Shown: positions 1 to 8,099, numbered from the stretch's first letter. The stretch is 32,393 bases of DNA from Bacteroides gallinarum DSM 18171 = JCM 13658 (GCF_000374365.1 NZ_KB894162.1:1-32393); one strand, 5' to 3'. Notes: a model not told the origin generated them from the letters alone. Numbers and translations: made by a program.

Positions 1-178
1 CCACCACAGGAGCGTAGAAGCCTTTGCTTTCCACTTTGACATTCGAATACTCACCGGGAAGCTCATTTTTCTCTTCCAGGTAAATCACGATTTCACTACT
101 GCTTTCCTTTACATCGGAAATGTTGAAATAATCCAATATCCCTTCGGGAAGAAGGAGACGATAACCGTTAGCTTCCAT
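1..178 (-). CDS. IS transposase N-terminal ORF (partial, ISAon1-like)
   Basis: The first 59 codons of the upstream transposase reading frame start at the ATG at 178 (minus) and run off the window. The protein starts MEANGYRLLLPEGILDY and differs from the right-hand copy (31987-32328) by Asn for Ser at residue 4 and Ile for Thr at residue 14. In this IS group the first ORF supplies an N-terminal region and a second ORF carries the DDE catalytic part. Only the former is visible here. The function is inferred from the other copy and from family resemblance. Confidence 0.8.
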   Translation of the reverse strand, partial: MEANGYRLLLPEGILDYFNISDVKESSSEIVIYLEEKNELPGEYSNVKVESKGFYAPVV

Positions 179-250
179 AATTACTGTGCTGTTGTTGCAG
201 GCAAAGATAAGATTTTATCAGATATACTCCTCAGATTTTTACGTTGACCC
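1..250 (-). mobile_element. ISAon1-type insertion sequence, left-hand copy (5' end only)
   Basis: The reverse complement matches the IS end at 31915-32164 with only four differences that I could count over 250 bases. The element's outer end reads GGGTCAACGTAAAA and finishes at 250. It continues leftward out of the window. It carries the start of the first transposase reading frame (1-178). Orientation is opposite to the right-hand copy, so both elements point out of the window. I assign the family from the protein, whose core resembles the region upstream of the catalytic part of ISL3/ISAon1-like transposases. No target duplication can be checked because the far end is missing. Confidence 0.85.
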
Positions 251-283
251 TGAATTAAACCGAGAGTTAAACCAAAAACGAAC

Positions 284-483
284 ATGGATGCTACAATTTC
301 AGTGGTTTGTTACAAATCCAAAGCTCTATCTAATGCGCCTCTCCTCTAATGCTTCGTATCGGTAAAGACGGAAAAAAGAAATACCGAAGTTTGGGAATAC
401 CAGTAAATCCTAAGTTTTAGGATTTCCAGAGGAATAAGCCAAAACCTAAATGTACGAACTTGGAATATCTTCAAAAGATTATC
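284..483 (+). pseudogene. Broken N-terminus of a Bacteroides tyrosine-type integrase
   Basis: Translation from the ATG at 284 gives MDATISVVCYKSKALSNAPL, the typical start of the arm-binding domain of tyrosine recombinases carried by Bacteroides mobile elements. A frame change near 345-349 is needed to continue with MLRIGKDGKKKYRSLGI and then VNPKF, a TAG stop at 418-420 where the family usually has Trp, and DFQRNKPKPKC. Similarity fades after QKII near 483. The central and catalytic domains (R-H-R-Y) are absent. The fragment therefore has a frameshift, a nonsense codon and a 3' truncation. It starts 34 bases inside the IS end at 250 and suggests that an integrative element once sat here. The family call rests on my memory of conserved integrase N-termini. 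Confidence 0.75.
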
Positions 484-497
484 TCCGCCGGGCAATA

Positions 498-1184
498 CTA
501 TTTCATCCTTGCAGCGATAGCCAGCAACACGCCGAGAACAACGCCCAAGATAGCCGCAAACAACACCCTGACTTCTCCCGGTAACAGGAAAGTAACGGTA
601 TGTGCCGGATACCAGAAGAAGGGAATCGTTTTCTTAAAAACGAAATTCCATTGTGCATCCCAGTTCAAGTGCGTAATGATACGAGTCATCGGAATAGGGG
701 TGACAAGGCTGCGAAGCGAGCCGCCGCAATTCAGGATATGCGTATCCGTTATCTTATGAAAGGTCATAAACACAGGGGCAAAGATTGTATTCATGGCAAC
801 GGATATAGCCAAAGCAATCCATAGCTTATTCAAGCAGAACTCTCCGTTAATTATAGCCGAAGCGTTTGCCATTCCCATATATTCCATAAATTGCGGCACG
901 CCTTTAGAGAAGATAATTATCGCCATGTTGATTCCCATGCCCAAAAGCCCCCATACAACTGCACGGGAAAGTATTCCAAAGCCTTTTCTGTTATATACCC
1001 CGACACTGATACGAAGCCCCAGCATCTCGCCCAGTGTAGCAAGAACCCTGAATTTCAGGAAACTCATTACCATGCCATGCACCGCATTGAACGATTTATA
1101 CCAGCCGTAAACGGCATCGCTCACAAAGAAGGGTAAAAAAATTACAATCAGGATAGAAACGAAAAGGTAGTCTTGCTTTTTCAT
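498..1184 (-). CDS. Integral membrane protein, Mpv17/PMP22-like C-terminus
   Basis: This is a 228-residue polytopic membrane protein. Hydrophobic segments lie at about residues 7-24, 74-92, 120-140 and 200-225. The C-terminal part (FFWYPAHTVTFLLPGEVRVL, then a glycine-rich hydrophobic helix) resembles the signature of the Mpv17/PMP22 family, where a Trp-x-x-Pro-x-x-x-x-x-Phe-x-x-Pro-x-x-x-Arg-Val pattern is conserved. The function of bacterial members is unknown to me. The start is the ATG at 1184. A -7/-33 promoter is visible about 35-60 bases upstream (1217-1246), so it appears to be its own transcription unit. The gene ends 14 bases from the integrase relic. Confidence is high for a real membrane-protein gene and moderate for the family. 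Confidence 0.75.
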   Translation of the reverse strand: MKKQDYLFVSILIVIFLPFFVSDAVYGWYKSFNAVHGMVMSFLKFRVLATLGEMLGLRISVGVYNRKGFGILSRAVVWGLLGMGINMAIIIFSKGVPQFMEYMGMANASAIINGEFCLNKLWIALAISVAMNTIFAPVFMTFHKITDTHILNCGGSLRSLVTPIPMTRIITHLNWDAQWNFVFKKTIPFFWYPAHTVTFLLPGEVRVLFAAILGVVLGVLLAIAARMK

Positions 1185-1216
1185 TCAAATGTTGTGCTTT
1201 TCATTAATAATGGCAA

Positions 1217-1246
1217 CAAACATACTAAAATAAAATCAATATCAAA
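1217..1246 (-). promoter_or_regulatory. Bacteroides-type promoter for the Mpv17-like gene
   Basis: On the minus strand the -7 element TATGTTTG (1224 to 1217) matches TAnnTTTG. A TTTG lies 18 bases further upstream (1246 to 1243), slightly closer than the usual 19-21. The start codon is 32 bases downstream. Confidence 0.55.
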
Positions 1247-1312
1247 GCAAACGGACAACAAAAACTGGAAAATCGAAACAAAAGAATATTTCATCCTTGC
1301 ATATGAAAGGGG

Positions 1313-1438
1313 ATAGGTCGTATCTGAATCCACCACAGCTTACACGAGTTCGCACAGATTATTTATCTTGATAATCAATTATTTAATTTCAATCTGCACG
1401 AGTTCGTGTAAGCTGTGGCGGATTCGGATACGACCTAT
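1313..1438. repeat. Long inverted repeat, 48-bp arms, 30-base loop
   Basis: The arms 1313-1360 and 1391-1438 are inverted copies with 42 of 48 positions identical, and all six differences are transitions. The loop (1361-1390) is AT-rich. The core contains ACACGAGTTCG and CACAGCTTACACGA. It sits 3' of the M48 protease gene and upstream of the Mpv17-like gene, both on the minus strand. The size and AT-rich loop suggest a palindromic dispersed repeat (MITE or REP-like) rather than a simple terminator, although a transcript would fold into a long hairpin. No coding capacity. Confidence 0.8.
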
Positions 1439-1467
1439 TTAACCCATATCCGAGAGGATATAGTTTC

Positions 1468-2283
1468 TTATTGCTTATTTTTCATGTATTCATCGGCCTT
1501 TTCCTTGGCACGCGCCACACGCTTTGCCGTATCCGGATGAGAGGAGAACAGCTTCTGGAATTTGGATTCTTTCGGAGACTCCGCCGAGAGTTCCAGCAAC
1601 TTATTCAAAGCGTTATACATGGCATACGGGTCTAAATCGTGCTTTATAGAGAATTCAAAACCGTAATCGTCTGCCGCGGTTTCCTGCTTTTGGGAGAATT
1701 GCGCACCCGCCAAAGCTTCTGCCATAGCGCCCAGTTCGGAATCGGTCAGATTGGATACGGTAGAACTTGCAGCTCCCGCAGCATTTTTCACTGCCGAGCG
1801 AAGATAGGCATTCTTCATTGCATCCTTGGAGTCGGTATGGATTACATGGCCTATCTCGTGACCTACCACCGCCATTACTTCGTCGTCTGTCATAATATCC
1901 ATTAATCCGGCGCAGATGCGTACACTGCCGTCACCGCAAGCAAAAGCATTTACATCGACAACTTCATAAACGCCGAAATTCACCTTCAAGCCGTCTACTT
2001 CCTTGATATGCCCGGTCAGCTTCTCCAAACGTTTGCCATACTCGGAGTCCGGTTTTGTCAAAGGGTTATGGGCATCCATCCACTGCATATATTCCTTGCT
2101 CATAGCTGCAATATCCGCATCCGAGAGTGTTATGGCTTTGGCGGCATCGCTCCCGGCCTGAACGACCTTGCCTACATTTATTTTCTTACCGCCAATTTTA
2201 AATTGTGCATAAGCACTTGTAGTACAGACAGCCATTCCGCATACTATAGCGATAACAGCGGAAACAAAAGCTCGTTTTTTCAT
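1468..2283 (-). CDS. M48 family metalloprotease, exported
   Basis: This 271-residue zinc protease has an N-terminal signal peptide: Lys-Arg, a hydrophobic stretch to about residue 22, then AYA followed by Gln. The HEIGH motif (residues 142-146) gives two zinc-binding histidines and the catalytic Glu. The ETAAD motif at 201-205 supplies the third ligand, Glu201, in the M48 pattern. The rest is the compact peptidase domain without transmembrane helices, as in the periplasmic M48 proteins LoiP/BepA/YcaL of E. coli, which cleave or quality-control outer-membrane proteins. A similar periplasmic role is inferred. The start at 2283 keeps the signal peptide. The gene begins only 28 bases after the spt terminator hairpin, and I saw no clear TAnnTTTG element between them, so its promoter is unclear. 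The long inverted repeat follows its 3' end. Confidence 0.92.
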   Translation of the reverse strand: MKKRAFVSAVIAIVCGMAVCTTSAYAQFKIGGKKINVGKVVQAGSDAAKAITLSDADIAAMSKEYMQWMDAHNPLTKPDSEYGKRLEKLTGHIKEVDGLKVNFGVYEVVDVNAFACGDGSVRICAGLMDIMTDDEVMAVVGHEIGHVIHTDSKDAMKNAYLRSAVKNAAGAASSTVSNLTDSELGAMAEALAGAQFSQKQETAADDYGFEFSIKHDLDPYAMYNALNKLLELSAESPKESKFQKLFSSHPDTAKRVARAKEKADEYMKNKQ

Positions 2284-2310
2284 GTCATTCGATTTGTTTA
2301 AATGGATTAT

Positions 2311-2354
2311 TAAAAAAAGAAAACCGTTTAACCGGAAAAGCGATTAAACGGTTT
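2311..2354 (-). terminator. Intrinsic terminator after spt
   Basis: On the minus strand an 11-bp perfect stem AAACCGTTTAA / TTAAACGGTTT (2354-2344 with 2331-2321) has a 12-base loop and is followed by a T-rich run (complement of 2311-2319). It lies about 30 bases after the spt stop and 28 bases before the M48 protease ATG. Confidence 0.85.
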
Positions 2355-2382
2355 CGTATCTCTTTGTCCCGAAGCGGTTCTT

Positions 2383-3570
2383 TTACCCGATTACTCCCAA
2401 TGCCTTAAAGCATTTGGTAAGTTTCTCCACGGCATAATCTACCTGCTCCTTAGTATGGGTAGCCATTAATGCCACACGCACCAATGTGTCTTGAGGAGCG
2501 CATGCAGGCGGAATGACCGGATTGATGAAGATGCCTTCGTCAAAAGCCATTTTTGTTACTACGAACGTCTTTTCCGTATCGCGTACATACAGAGGTATGA
2601 TAGGTGACTCGGTTTCGCCAATCTCAAAGCCGGCATCGCGGAAACTCTTCAAAGCGTAATTGGTTATATCCCACAGGCGTTGGATACGTTCCGGCTCGGA
2701 TTTAATAATATGGAGAGCCTCGCGGGCTGCCGCCGTTGCTCCCGGCGTGCTGCTTGCCTGGAATATATATGAACGGGCATTATGGCGCAGCCAATTGATA
2801 ACCTCTTTGTCGCCGGCAATGAAACCGCCGATAGAGGCCAGCGACTTGCTGAATGTGCCCATAATCAGGTCTACATCTTCCGTAACCCCGAAATGGTCGC
2901 ATACGCCACGTCCCTGCTTGCCGAACACGCCCAGCCCGTGAGCCTCGTCTACGTAAATGCTGGCGTTATATTTCTTTTTCAGGCGTACTATCTCCGGCAG
3001 ATTTGCCAAATCGCCCTCCATTGAGAACACACCGTCTACGACAATCAGCTTTACGGCATCCGGCTCGCACTTCTGGAGCTCCTTTTCAAGGTCCTCCATA
3101 TCATTGTGCTTATACTTCAGTTGCGTGGCGAATGAAAGGCGGCGTCCGTCTACGATAGAGGCATGGTCGCGGTCGTCGCAGATGATGTAGTCGCCGCGTC
3201 CCACCACTGCGGGGATGATGCCTTCATTGACAGTAAAGCCGGTAGAAAAGCAAAGCGCCTCGTCTTTCCCGACGAATTCTGCCAATTCTTTCTCCAGTTC
3301 GACATGTATATCAAGAGTACCATTCAGAAAGCGGGAACCGGCACAGCCCGTACCATATTTTTCAGTAGCGGCTATCGAAGCGTCGATGATTCTTTTATCG
3401 TATGTCAGCCCCATATAGGCGTTCGAACCGAACATCAGGACCTTTTTGCCATCCATCATCACCTCTGTATCCTGGTGGCTGTTAATTGTGCGGAAATAAG
3501 GATATACCCCTTTTGCCATAAACTGCTGCGGCAAATCATATTTCGCGAATTTGTCTTGTAGTAAACCCAT
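2383..3570 (-). CDS. spt: Serine palmitoyltransferase (sphingolipid synthesis)
   Basis: This 395-residue PLP enzyme belongs to the alpha-oxoamine synthase family. It condenses L-serine with a long-chain acyl thioester to 3-ketosphinganine, the first step of Bacteroides sphingolipid synthesis. Visible features are the SRFLNGTLDIHVELE region (79-93), His136 (the ring-stacking position of the family), DEAHG at 208-212 (PLP-binding Asp and His) and the Schiff-base Lys242 in TFSKSLAS. The C-terminal domain carries PVIPPACAP. The sequence closely resembles what I remember of the characterised B. thetaiotaomicron enzyme (BT_0870). Paralogues such as glycine C-acetyltransferase and 8-amino-7-oxononanoate synthase share the fold, so the assignment relies on that resemblance. 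It is transcribed divergently from a lipid kinase gene and ends in a strong terminator. Confidence 0.88.
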   Translation of the reverse strand: MGLLQDKFAKYDLPQQFMAKGVYPYFRTINSHQDTEVMMDGKKVLMFGSNAYMGLTYDKRIIDASIAATEKYGTGCAGSRFLNGTLDIHVELEKELAEFVGKDEALCFSTGFTVNEGIIPAVVGRGDYIICDDRDHASIVDGRRLSFATQLKYKHNDMEDLEKELQKCEPDAVKLIVVDGVFSMEGDLANLPEIVRLKKKYNASIYVDEAHGLGVFGKQGRGVCDHFGVTEDVDLIMGTFSKSLASIGGFIAGDKEVINWLRHNARSYIFQASSTPGATAAAREALHIIKSEPERIQRLWDITNYALKSFRDAGFEIGETESPIIPLYVRDTEKTFVVTKMAFDEGIFINPVIPPACAPQDTLVRVALMATHTKEQVDYAVEKLTKCFKALGVIG

Positions 3571-3631
3571 GAAATGTCTTTTATATGATGAATATTTAAT
3601 TCTATTAAAACGACTTCTTAAAAACAGGGGG

Positions 3632-3639
3632 CAAAGATA
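3632..3639 (-). promoter_or_regulatory. -7 element of spt
   Basis: TATCTTTG on the minus strand (3639 to 3632) matches TAnnTTTG. It lies about 62 bases before the spt ATG. No convincing -33 TTTG at the usual distance. Confidence 0.5.
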
Positions 3640-3733
3640 GCAAAATATGTTGTTATATGTTCCATTTACTCCAAAAAAACTACTCTAACTCGTTTTAAGA
3701 GATTCATATGGTTAAAAATTGAAGGATTTATAT

Positions 3734-3741
3734 TACTTTTG
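3734..3741 (+). promoter_or_regulatory. -7 element of the lipid kinase gene
   Basis: TACTTTTG followed by C, 34 bases before the ATG at 3776. It matches TAnnTTTG. No good -33 element is visible. Confidence 0.5.
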
Positions 3742-3775
3742 CATGAAAGAAAACCTCATAGTAATATCCGTTTGA

Positions 3776-4819
3776 ATGGACGACAGTAAAAAGAAAATAT
3801 CATTTATAATAAATCCCATATCCGGTACGCAGGGTAAGGAGCAAATATTGAAATGGCTGGATGAAAAAATGGATAAAGACCGGTACATATCCGAAGTTGT
3901 CTATACGGAACGGGCAGGGCACGCCGTGGAAATAGCCGCCCGCAAAGCGGAGGAAGGGGTTTTCGCTGTCATCGCTATCGGCGGAGACGGAACAATCAAC
4001 GAAATAGCCCGGTCGCTGGTGCATACGAAAACGGCATTGGGCATCATCCCCTGCGGTTCCGGAAACGGGCTTGCACGCCATTTGCAGATTCCTATGGAAG
4101 CCAAGAAGGCGATAGACATCATCAACGAAGGATTGATAGACATTATCGATTACGGCAAAATCAACGATGTTCCCTTTTTCTGTACTTGCGGAGTGGGGTT
4201 CGATGCGTTTGTCAGCCTACAGTTTTCAAAAGCGGGCAGGAGAGGCCCCCTCATATACCTGGAAAAGACGCTTCTCGAAAGCTTGAAGTACAAGCCGGAA
4301 ACATACGAGTTGGAAATGGACGGAAGCACTTTACGGTACAAAGCCTTCCTGATAGCATGCGGAAATGCCTCGCAATACGGCAACAATGCCTATATCACTC
4401 CGCAGGCAACGTTGAACGACGGTTTGCTGGACGTCACTATCCTGGAACCGTTTACCGTACTGGACGTACCGGCATTATCATTCCAGTTGTTCAATAAAAC
4501 TATCGACCAGAACAGCCGCATAAAGACTTTCCGTTGCAAAACACTCCGTATCCACCGTTCCAAGCCGGGAGTGATACACTTCGACGGCGACCCGATGATG
4601 ATGGGAGAGAACATAGATGTAAATATCATCAAGAGAGGTTTGCAGGTCATTGTGCCCAGAAATGCCGAAAAAGACAGCTCGAACGTATTGCAACGCGCCC
4701 AGGACTACATCAACGGCCTGAAACAAATAAATGGTGCTATAATGGAGGACATCACCCATACGAACAAGATGATATTGAACAAAGGTAAGGAACAAATAAA
4801 AAGACTCAGGAAGAACTGA
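3776..4819 (+). CDS. Diacylglycerol kinase family lipid kinase
   Basis: This 347-residue member of the DAGK catalytic family (YegS/DgkB/sphingosine kinase superfamily) phosphorylates a lipid hydroxyl with ATP. The N-terminal nucleotide-binding part has IINPISG at residues 11-17, the GGDGTINE motif at 69-76 and the glycine-rich GSGNGLAR at 94-101. The C-terminal beta-rich domain contains FDGDP. It has no membrane segments, as usual for these peripheral kinases. The C-terminus has a short basic, helical tail. The substrate cannot be read from sequence: diacylglycerol is the default, but divergence from serine palmitoyltransferase makes a sphingoid base or ceramide substrate worth considering (inference only). 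ATG at 3776 directly precedes the conserved start. Confidence 0.9.
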   Translation: MDDSKKKISFIINPISGTQGKEQILKWLDEKMDKDRYISEVVYTERAGHAVEIAARKAEEGVFAVIAIGGDGTINEIARSLVHTKTALGIIPCGSGNGLARHLQIPMEAKKAIDIINEGLIDIIDYGKINDVPFFCTCGVGFDAFVSLQFSKAGRRGPLIYLEKTLLESLKYKPETYELEMDGSTLRYKAFLIACGNASQYGNNAYITPQATLNDGLLDVTILEPFTVLDVPALSFQLFNKTIDQNSRIKTFRCKTLRIHRSKPGVIHFDGDPMMMGENIDVNIIKRGLQVIVPRNAEKDSSNVLQRAQDYINGLKQINGAIMEDITHTNKMILNKGKEQIKRLRKN

Positions 4820-4912
4820 CCTCATACGAGATTGTCCGGAAGATATTTAAAGATTAACAATGGCCGTCATACTGCCGTATCAAGCTATTTTTTTTTAATA
4901 AAACTCTTCTGT

Positions 4913-4947
4913 TTTGATACCTCTGTAATATGTTTTATGTATTTTTG
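4913..4947 (+). promoter_or_regulatory. Probable promoter of aspS
   Basis: The -7 element TATTTTTG (4940-4947) is followed by C. A TTTG at 4913-4916 lies 23 bases upstream, a little far for the usual 19-21. The aspS ATG is 87 bases downstream. Confidence 0.5.
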
Positions 4948-5034
4948 CACAATATTTATCCGCTTTTGGCTATGACACACCGATACTGTGCGGCCGGATA
5001 GTAAATGGTAAACTGTAAAATAAGTAAATATAAG

Positions 5035-6792
5035 ATGTATAGAACACACACCTGCGGAGAATTGCGTATCTCCGACGTTAATAAGCAAGTGACGCTGGCA
5101 GGTTGGGTACAGCGTAGCCGTAAAATGGGAGGTATGACATTCATAGACCTCCGCGACCGTTACGGAATTACCCAATTAGTATTCAATGAAGAAGTAGACG
5201 CCGAGCTTTGCGGACAAGCCAACCATTTGGGACGTGAATTCGTAATCCAAATAACGGGAACGGTAAACGAGCGTTTCAGCAAAAACAAGAATATCCCTAC
5301 CGGAGATATCGAAATCATCGTTTCGGAGCTTAACGTGCTGAACTCCGCCTTAACCCCGCCCTTCACAATCGAAGACAATACGGACGGCGGCGACGACATC
5401 CGTATGAAATACCGTTATCTGGATTTGCGCCGTGCCACAGTGCGCAAAAATCTGGAGTTACGCCATAAAATGACAATCGAAGTCCGCAAATACCTGGACA
5501 GCAAAGGATTTATCGAAGTGGAAACCCCGCTCCTCATCGGCTCCACGCCGGAAGGTGCACGCGATTTCGTAGTTCCCTCACGTATGAATCCGGGACAATT
5601 CTATGCATTGCCGCAGAGCCCGCAAACGTTGAAACAATTGCTTATGGTTTCCGGCTTCGACCGTTATTTCCAGATTGCCAAGTGCTTCCGCGATGAAGAC
5701 CTGCGTGCCGACCGCCAGCCGGAGTTCACGCAGATAGACTGCGAGATGTCATTTGTACAGCAAGACGATGTAATCGAGCTTTTTGAAGGTATGGCAAAAT
5801 ACCTTTTCAAGGAAATCCGCGGTGTCGAGTTGACAGAACCGTTCCAGCGGATGCCGTGGGCGGATGCGATGAAATACTACGGAAGCGACAAGCCCGACCT
5901 CCGCTTCGGTATGAAGTTCGTAGAGCTAATGGATATCATGAAAGGCCACGGCTTCCAGGTATTCGACAATGCGGCATACATCGGCGGTATCTGTGCCGAG
6001 GGCGCCGCAACCTACACCCGTAAGCAACTGGATGCCCTGACTGAGTTCGTAAAGAAACCGCAAATCGGAGCAAAAGGAATGGTATATGCCCGTGTGGAGG
6101 CTGACGGTACTGTAAAATCGAGTGTGGATAAGTTCTATACGCAAGAAGTTCTACAGGAAATGAAAGCGGCCTTCGGTGCAAAACCCGGCGACCTGATTTT
6201 GATTTTGAGCGGCGACGATATAATGAAAACCCGCAAGCAACTGAACGAGTTGCGTCTTGAAATGGGTAACCAACTGGGATTACGCGACAAGAACAAGTTC
6301 GCACTGCTTTGGGTGGTAGACTTCCCGATGTTCGAATGGAGCGAGGAGGAAGGACGCCTAATGGCTATGCATCATCCGTTTACTCATCCCAAAGAGGAGG
6401 ATATACCTTTGCTGGACACCAATCCGGCGGCAGTCCGCGCCGATGCTTACGATATGGTATGCAACGGCATCGAGGTGGGCGGCGGTTCTATCCGTATCCA
6501 CGACGCGCAATTACAAGCCAAGATGTTCGAGATACTGGGATTTACACCGGAGAAAGCGGAAGAACAGTTCGGCTTCCTGATGAATGCCTTCAAATTCGGA
6601 GCACCCCCTCACGGCGGTCTGGCATACGGCCTCGACCGTTGGGTAAGCATCTTTGCCGGTCTGGACAGCATCCGCGACTGCATTGCATTCCCGAAGAACA
6701 ACTCCGGCCGCGATGTCATGCTAGATGCCCCTTCGGCTATCGACCAGAAACAATTGGATGAGCTGAATCTTATTGTGGAGGTAAAAGAATAA
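5035..6792 (+). CDS. aspS: Aspartate-tRNA ligase
   Basis: This 585-residue class IIb aminoacyl-tRNA synthetase charges tRNA-Asp in the cytoplasm. The N-terminal OB-fold anticodon-binding domain (about 1-110) contains VTLAGWVQRSRKMGG and FIDLRDRYG. Class II motif 2 is FRDEDLRADRQPEFTQID and motif 3 is GLAYGLDRWV. Between them lies the roughly 100-residue GAD insertion typical of bacterial enzymes, which explains the length. I chose the ATG at 5035 because MYRTHTCGELR is the conserved start. An upstream in-frame ATG at 5005 would add ten unconserved residues. The GtrA-like gene follows after 24 bases and is probably cotranscribed. Whether the enzyme is discriminating (Asp only) or not cannot be settled by eye. 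Confidence 0.97.
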   Translation: MYRTHTCGELRISDVNKQVTLAGWVQRSRKMGGMTFIDLRDRYGITQLVFNEEVDAELCGQANHLGREFVIQITGTVNERFSKNKNIPTGDIEIIVSELNVLNSALTPPFTIEDNTDGGDDIRMKYRYLDLRRATVRKNLELRHKMTIEVRKYLDSKGFIEVETPLLIGSTPEGARDFVVPSRMNPGQFYALPQSPQTLKQLLMVSGFDRYFQIAKCFRDEDLRADRQPEFTQIDCEMSFVQQDDVIELFEGMAKYLFKEIRGVELTEPFQRMPWADAMKYYGSDKPDLRFGMKFVELMDIMKGHGFQVFDNAAYIGGICAEGAATYTRKQLDALTEFVKKPQIGAKGMVYARVEADGTVKSSVDKFYTQEVLQEMKAAFGAKPGDLILILSGDDIMKTRKQLNELRLEMGNQLGLRDKNKFALLWVVDFPMFEWSEEEGRLMAMHHPFTHPKEEDIPLLDTNPAAVRADAYDMVCNGIEVGGGSIRIHDAQLQAKMFEILGFTPEKAEEQFGFLMNAFKFGAPPHGGLAYGLDRWVSIFAGLDSIRDCIAFPKNNSGRDVMLDAPSAIDQKQLDELNLIVEVKE

Positions 6793-6816
6793 AAACAAGA
6801 GAGAGCAGGAGAGAGA

Positions 6817-7197
6817 GTGAAAGAGTCCACGCGCATTTTCCGTTTTGCTGTAATCGGCACGCTAAACGCCTTGATAACAGCTATCACTATCTGGATAATG
6901 ATGGATGAGTTGGACATTAATTACATGCTCTCCAATGTAACCGCATATATACTGGCACAGACCCATAACTTTATCTGGTGTAAGTATTGGATATTCCCCA
7001 CAGAAAAAAAGAGCAACGCTTGGCGACAAGTGCTGCTCTTTTCCATAGCTTTCGGAATGGCCTACGGCGCACAATTCCTTTTCCTTATCGGATTGGTGGA
7101 AGGGCTGAACTGCGATGAATACCTCTCACAGTTCTTAGGGTTGTTTGTATATGGCGGAGTCAATTTCCTGATGAACAAGAAAGTAACTTTCAAGTAA
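6817..7197 (+). CDS. GtrA-like membrane protein
   Basis: This 126-residue protein has four predicted transmembrane helices (about 9-29, 37-55, 73-93 and 98-118). The start FRFAVIGTLNALITA and the end FLMNKKVTFK are the hallmarks of the GtrA family, which includes putative flippases of undecaprenyl-linked sugars and other small polytopic proteins of cell-surface polysaccharide synthesis. The start is a GTG at 6817 preceded by a purine-rich GAGAG stretch. The first in-frame ATG would remove the first helix. It lies 24 bases after aspS and ends 17 bases from the convergent aguB gene. The substrate is unknown. Confidence 0.88.
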   Translation: MKESTRIFRFAVIGTLNALITAITIWIMMDELDINYMLSNVTAYILAQTHNFIWCKYWIFPTEKKSNAWRQVLLFSIAFGMAYGAQFLFLIGLVEGLNCDEYLSQFLGLFVYGGVNFLMNKKVTFK

Positions 7198-7214
7198 TAC
7201 CTTATCCTCCCTCC

Positions 7215-8099
7215 TTAATCCAAAAACCGCTTCGTCAATCCCTCATAAGCATCAATCCGGCGGTCGCGAAGGAACGGCCACCAACGGCGTACATTCTCCG
7301 AACGCTCCATATCTATTTCCACCACGATATTCTCCGGACGGTCATTGCCGGCTTGTGCCAGGAACTCACCTTGCGGTCCGGCTACAAAACTGTTTCCCCA
7401 AAACTGAATGCCGTTCGTCTGCATGGAAGGGTCTGGCTCATGCCCCACACGGTTCACCGAAATAACAGGAAGACCGTTAGCCACCGCATGTCCGCGCTGC
7501 GAAATAATCCAGGCATTGAGCTGGCGGGCTTTTTCATCGTCCGTATCGCTGCTTTCCCAGCCGATAGCGGTAGGATAAATCAATAATTCGGCTCCTTTCA
7601 GTGCCATAAGACGTGCGGCTTCGGGATACCATTGGTCCCAGCACACCAGCACACCCAACTTTCCAAGAGAAGTCTGTATCGGCTCGAAGCCCAAATCACC
7701 GGGAGTGAAATAGAACTTCTCATAATATGCAGGGTCGTCGGGAATGTGCATCTTGCGGTATTTCCCGGCAATGCTCCCGTCGCGCTCGAAAACGACAGCC
7801 GTATTATGATACAAACCCGGAGCGCGCTTTTCGAACAGCGAGGTTACCAACACAATACGGTTGGCAGCAGCCAATTCCGAATAAAAACCGGTAGACGGCC
7901 CGGGAATAGGTTCCGCCAAATCAAACAATTGGGTATTCTCCGTCTGGCAGAAGTAAAGGGAATTATGCAGTTCCTGCAACACCACCAACTGAGCGCCGTG
8001 AGCGACACATGCCTCGATACTCTTAGCCAGATTCATCAGATTGATACGCATATCCGCCACATTGGCCTGCTGTATGATGCCTACTTTTATTTTTCTCAT
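7215..8099 (-). CDS. aguB: N-carbamoylputrescine amidase
   Basis: This 294-residue nitrilase-superfamily amidohydrolase cleaves N-carbamoylputrescine to putrescine, CO2 and ammonia. The catalytic triad is visible as Glu43 (LQELHNSLYF), Lys116 (KYRKMHIPDDP) and Cys153 (VCWDQWYPEAAR). The C-terminal RRWWPFLRDRRIDAY is typical of the AguB branch. The specific substrate is supported by the agmatine deiminase gene in the same minus-strand run, which makes N-carbamoylputrescine. The pair converts agmatine to putrescine, the precursor of spermidine. Transcription probably starts upstream of aguA, because only a 90-codon gene and short gaps lie between. It converges with the GtrA-like gene. Confidence 0.95.
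   Translation of the reverse strand: MRKIKVGIIQQANVADMRINLMNLAKSIEACVAHGAQLVVLQELHNSLYFCQTENTQLFDLAEPIPGPSTGFYSELAAANRIVLVTSLFEKRAPGLYHNTAVVFERDGSIAGKYRKMHIPDDPAYYEKFYFTPGDLGFEPIQTSLGKLGVLVCWDQWYPEAARLMALKGAELLIYPTAIGWESSDTDDEKARQLNAWIISQRGHAVANGLPVISVNRVGHEPDPSMQTNGIQFWGNSFVAGPQGEFLAQAGNDRPENIVVEIDMERSENVRRWWPFLRDRRIDAYEGLTKRFLD

Noticed and set aside
460..759. 99-codon plus-strand frame starting at a TTG
   Set aside because: Its first codons are the end of the integrase relic and the rest is antisense to the Mpv17-like membrane protein gene.
5005..5034. Ten-residue N-terminal extension of aspS
   Set aside because: MYRTHTCGELR at 5035 is the conserved beginning, and the extension has no similarity.
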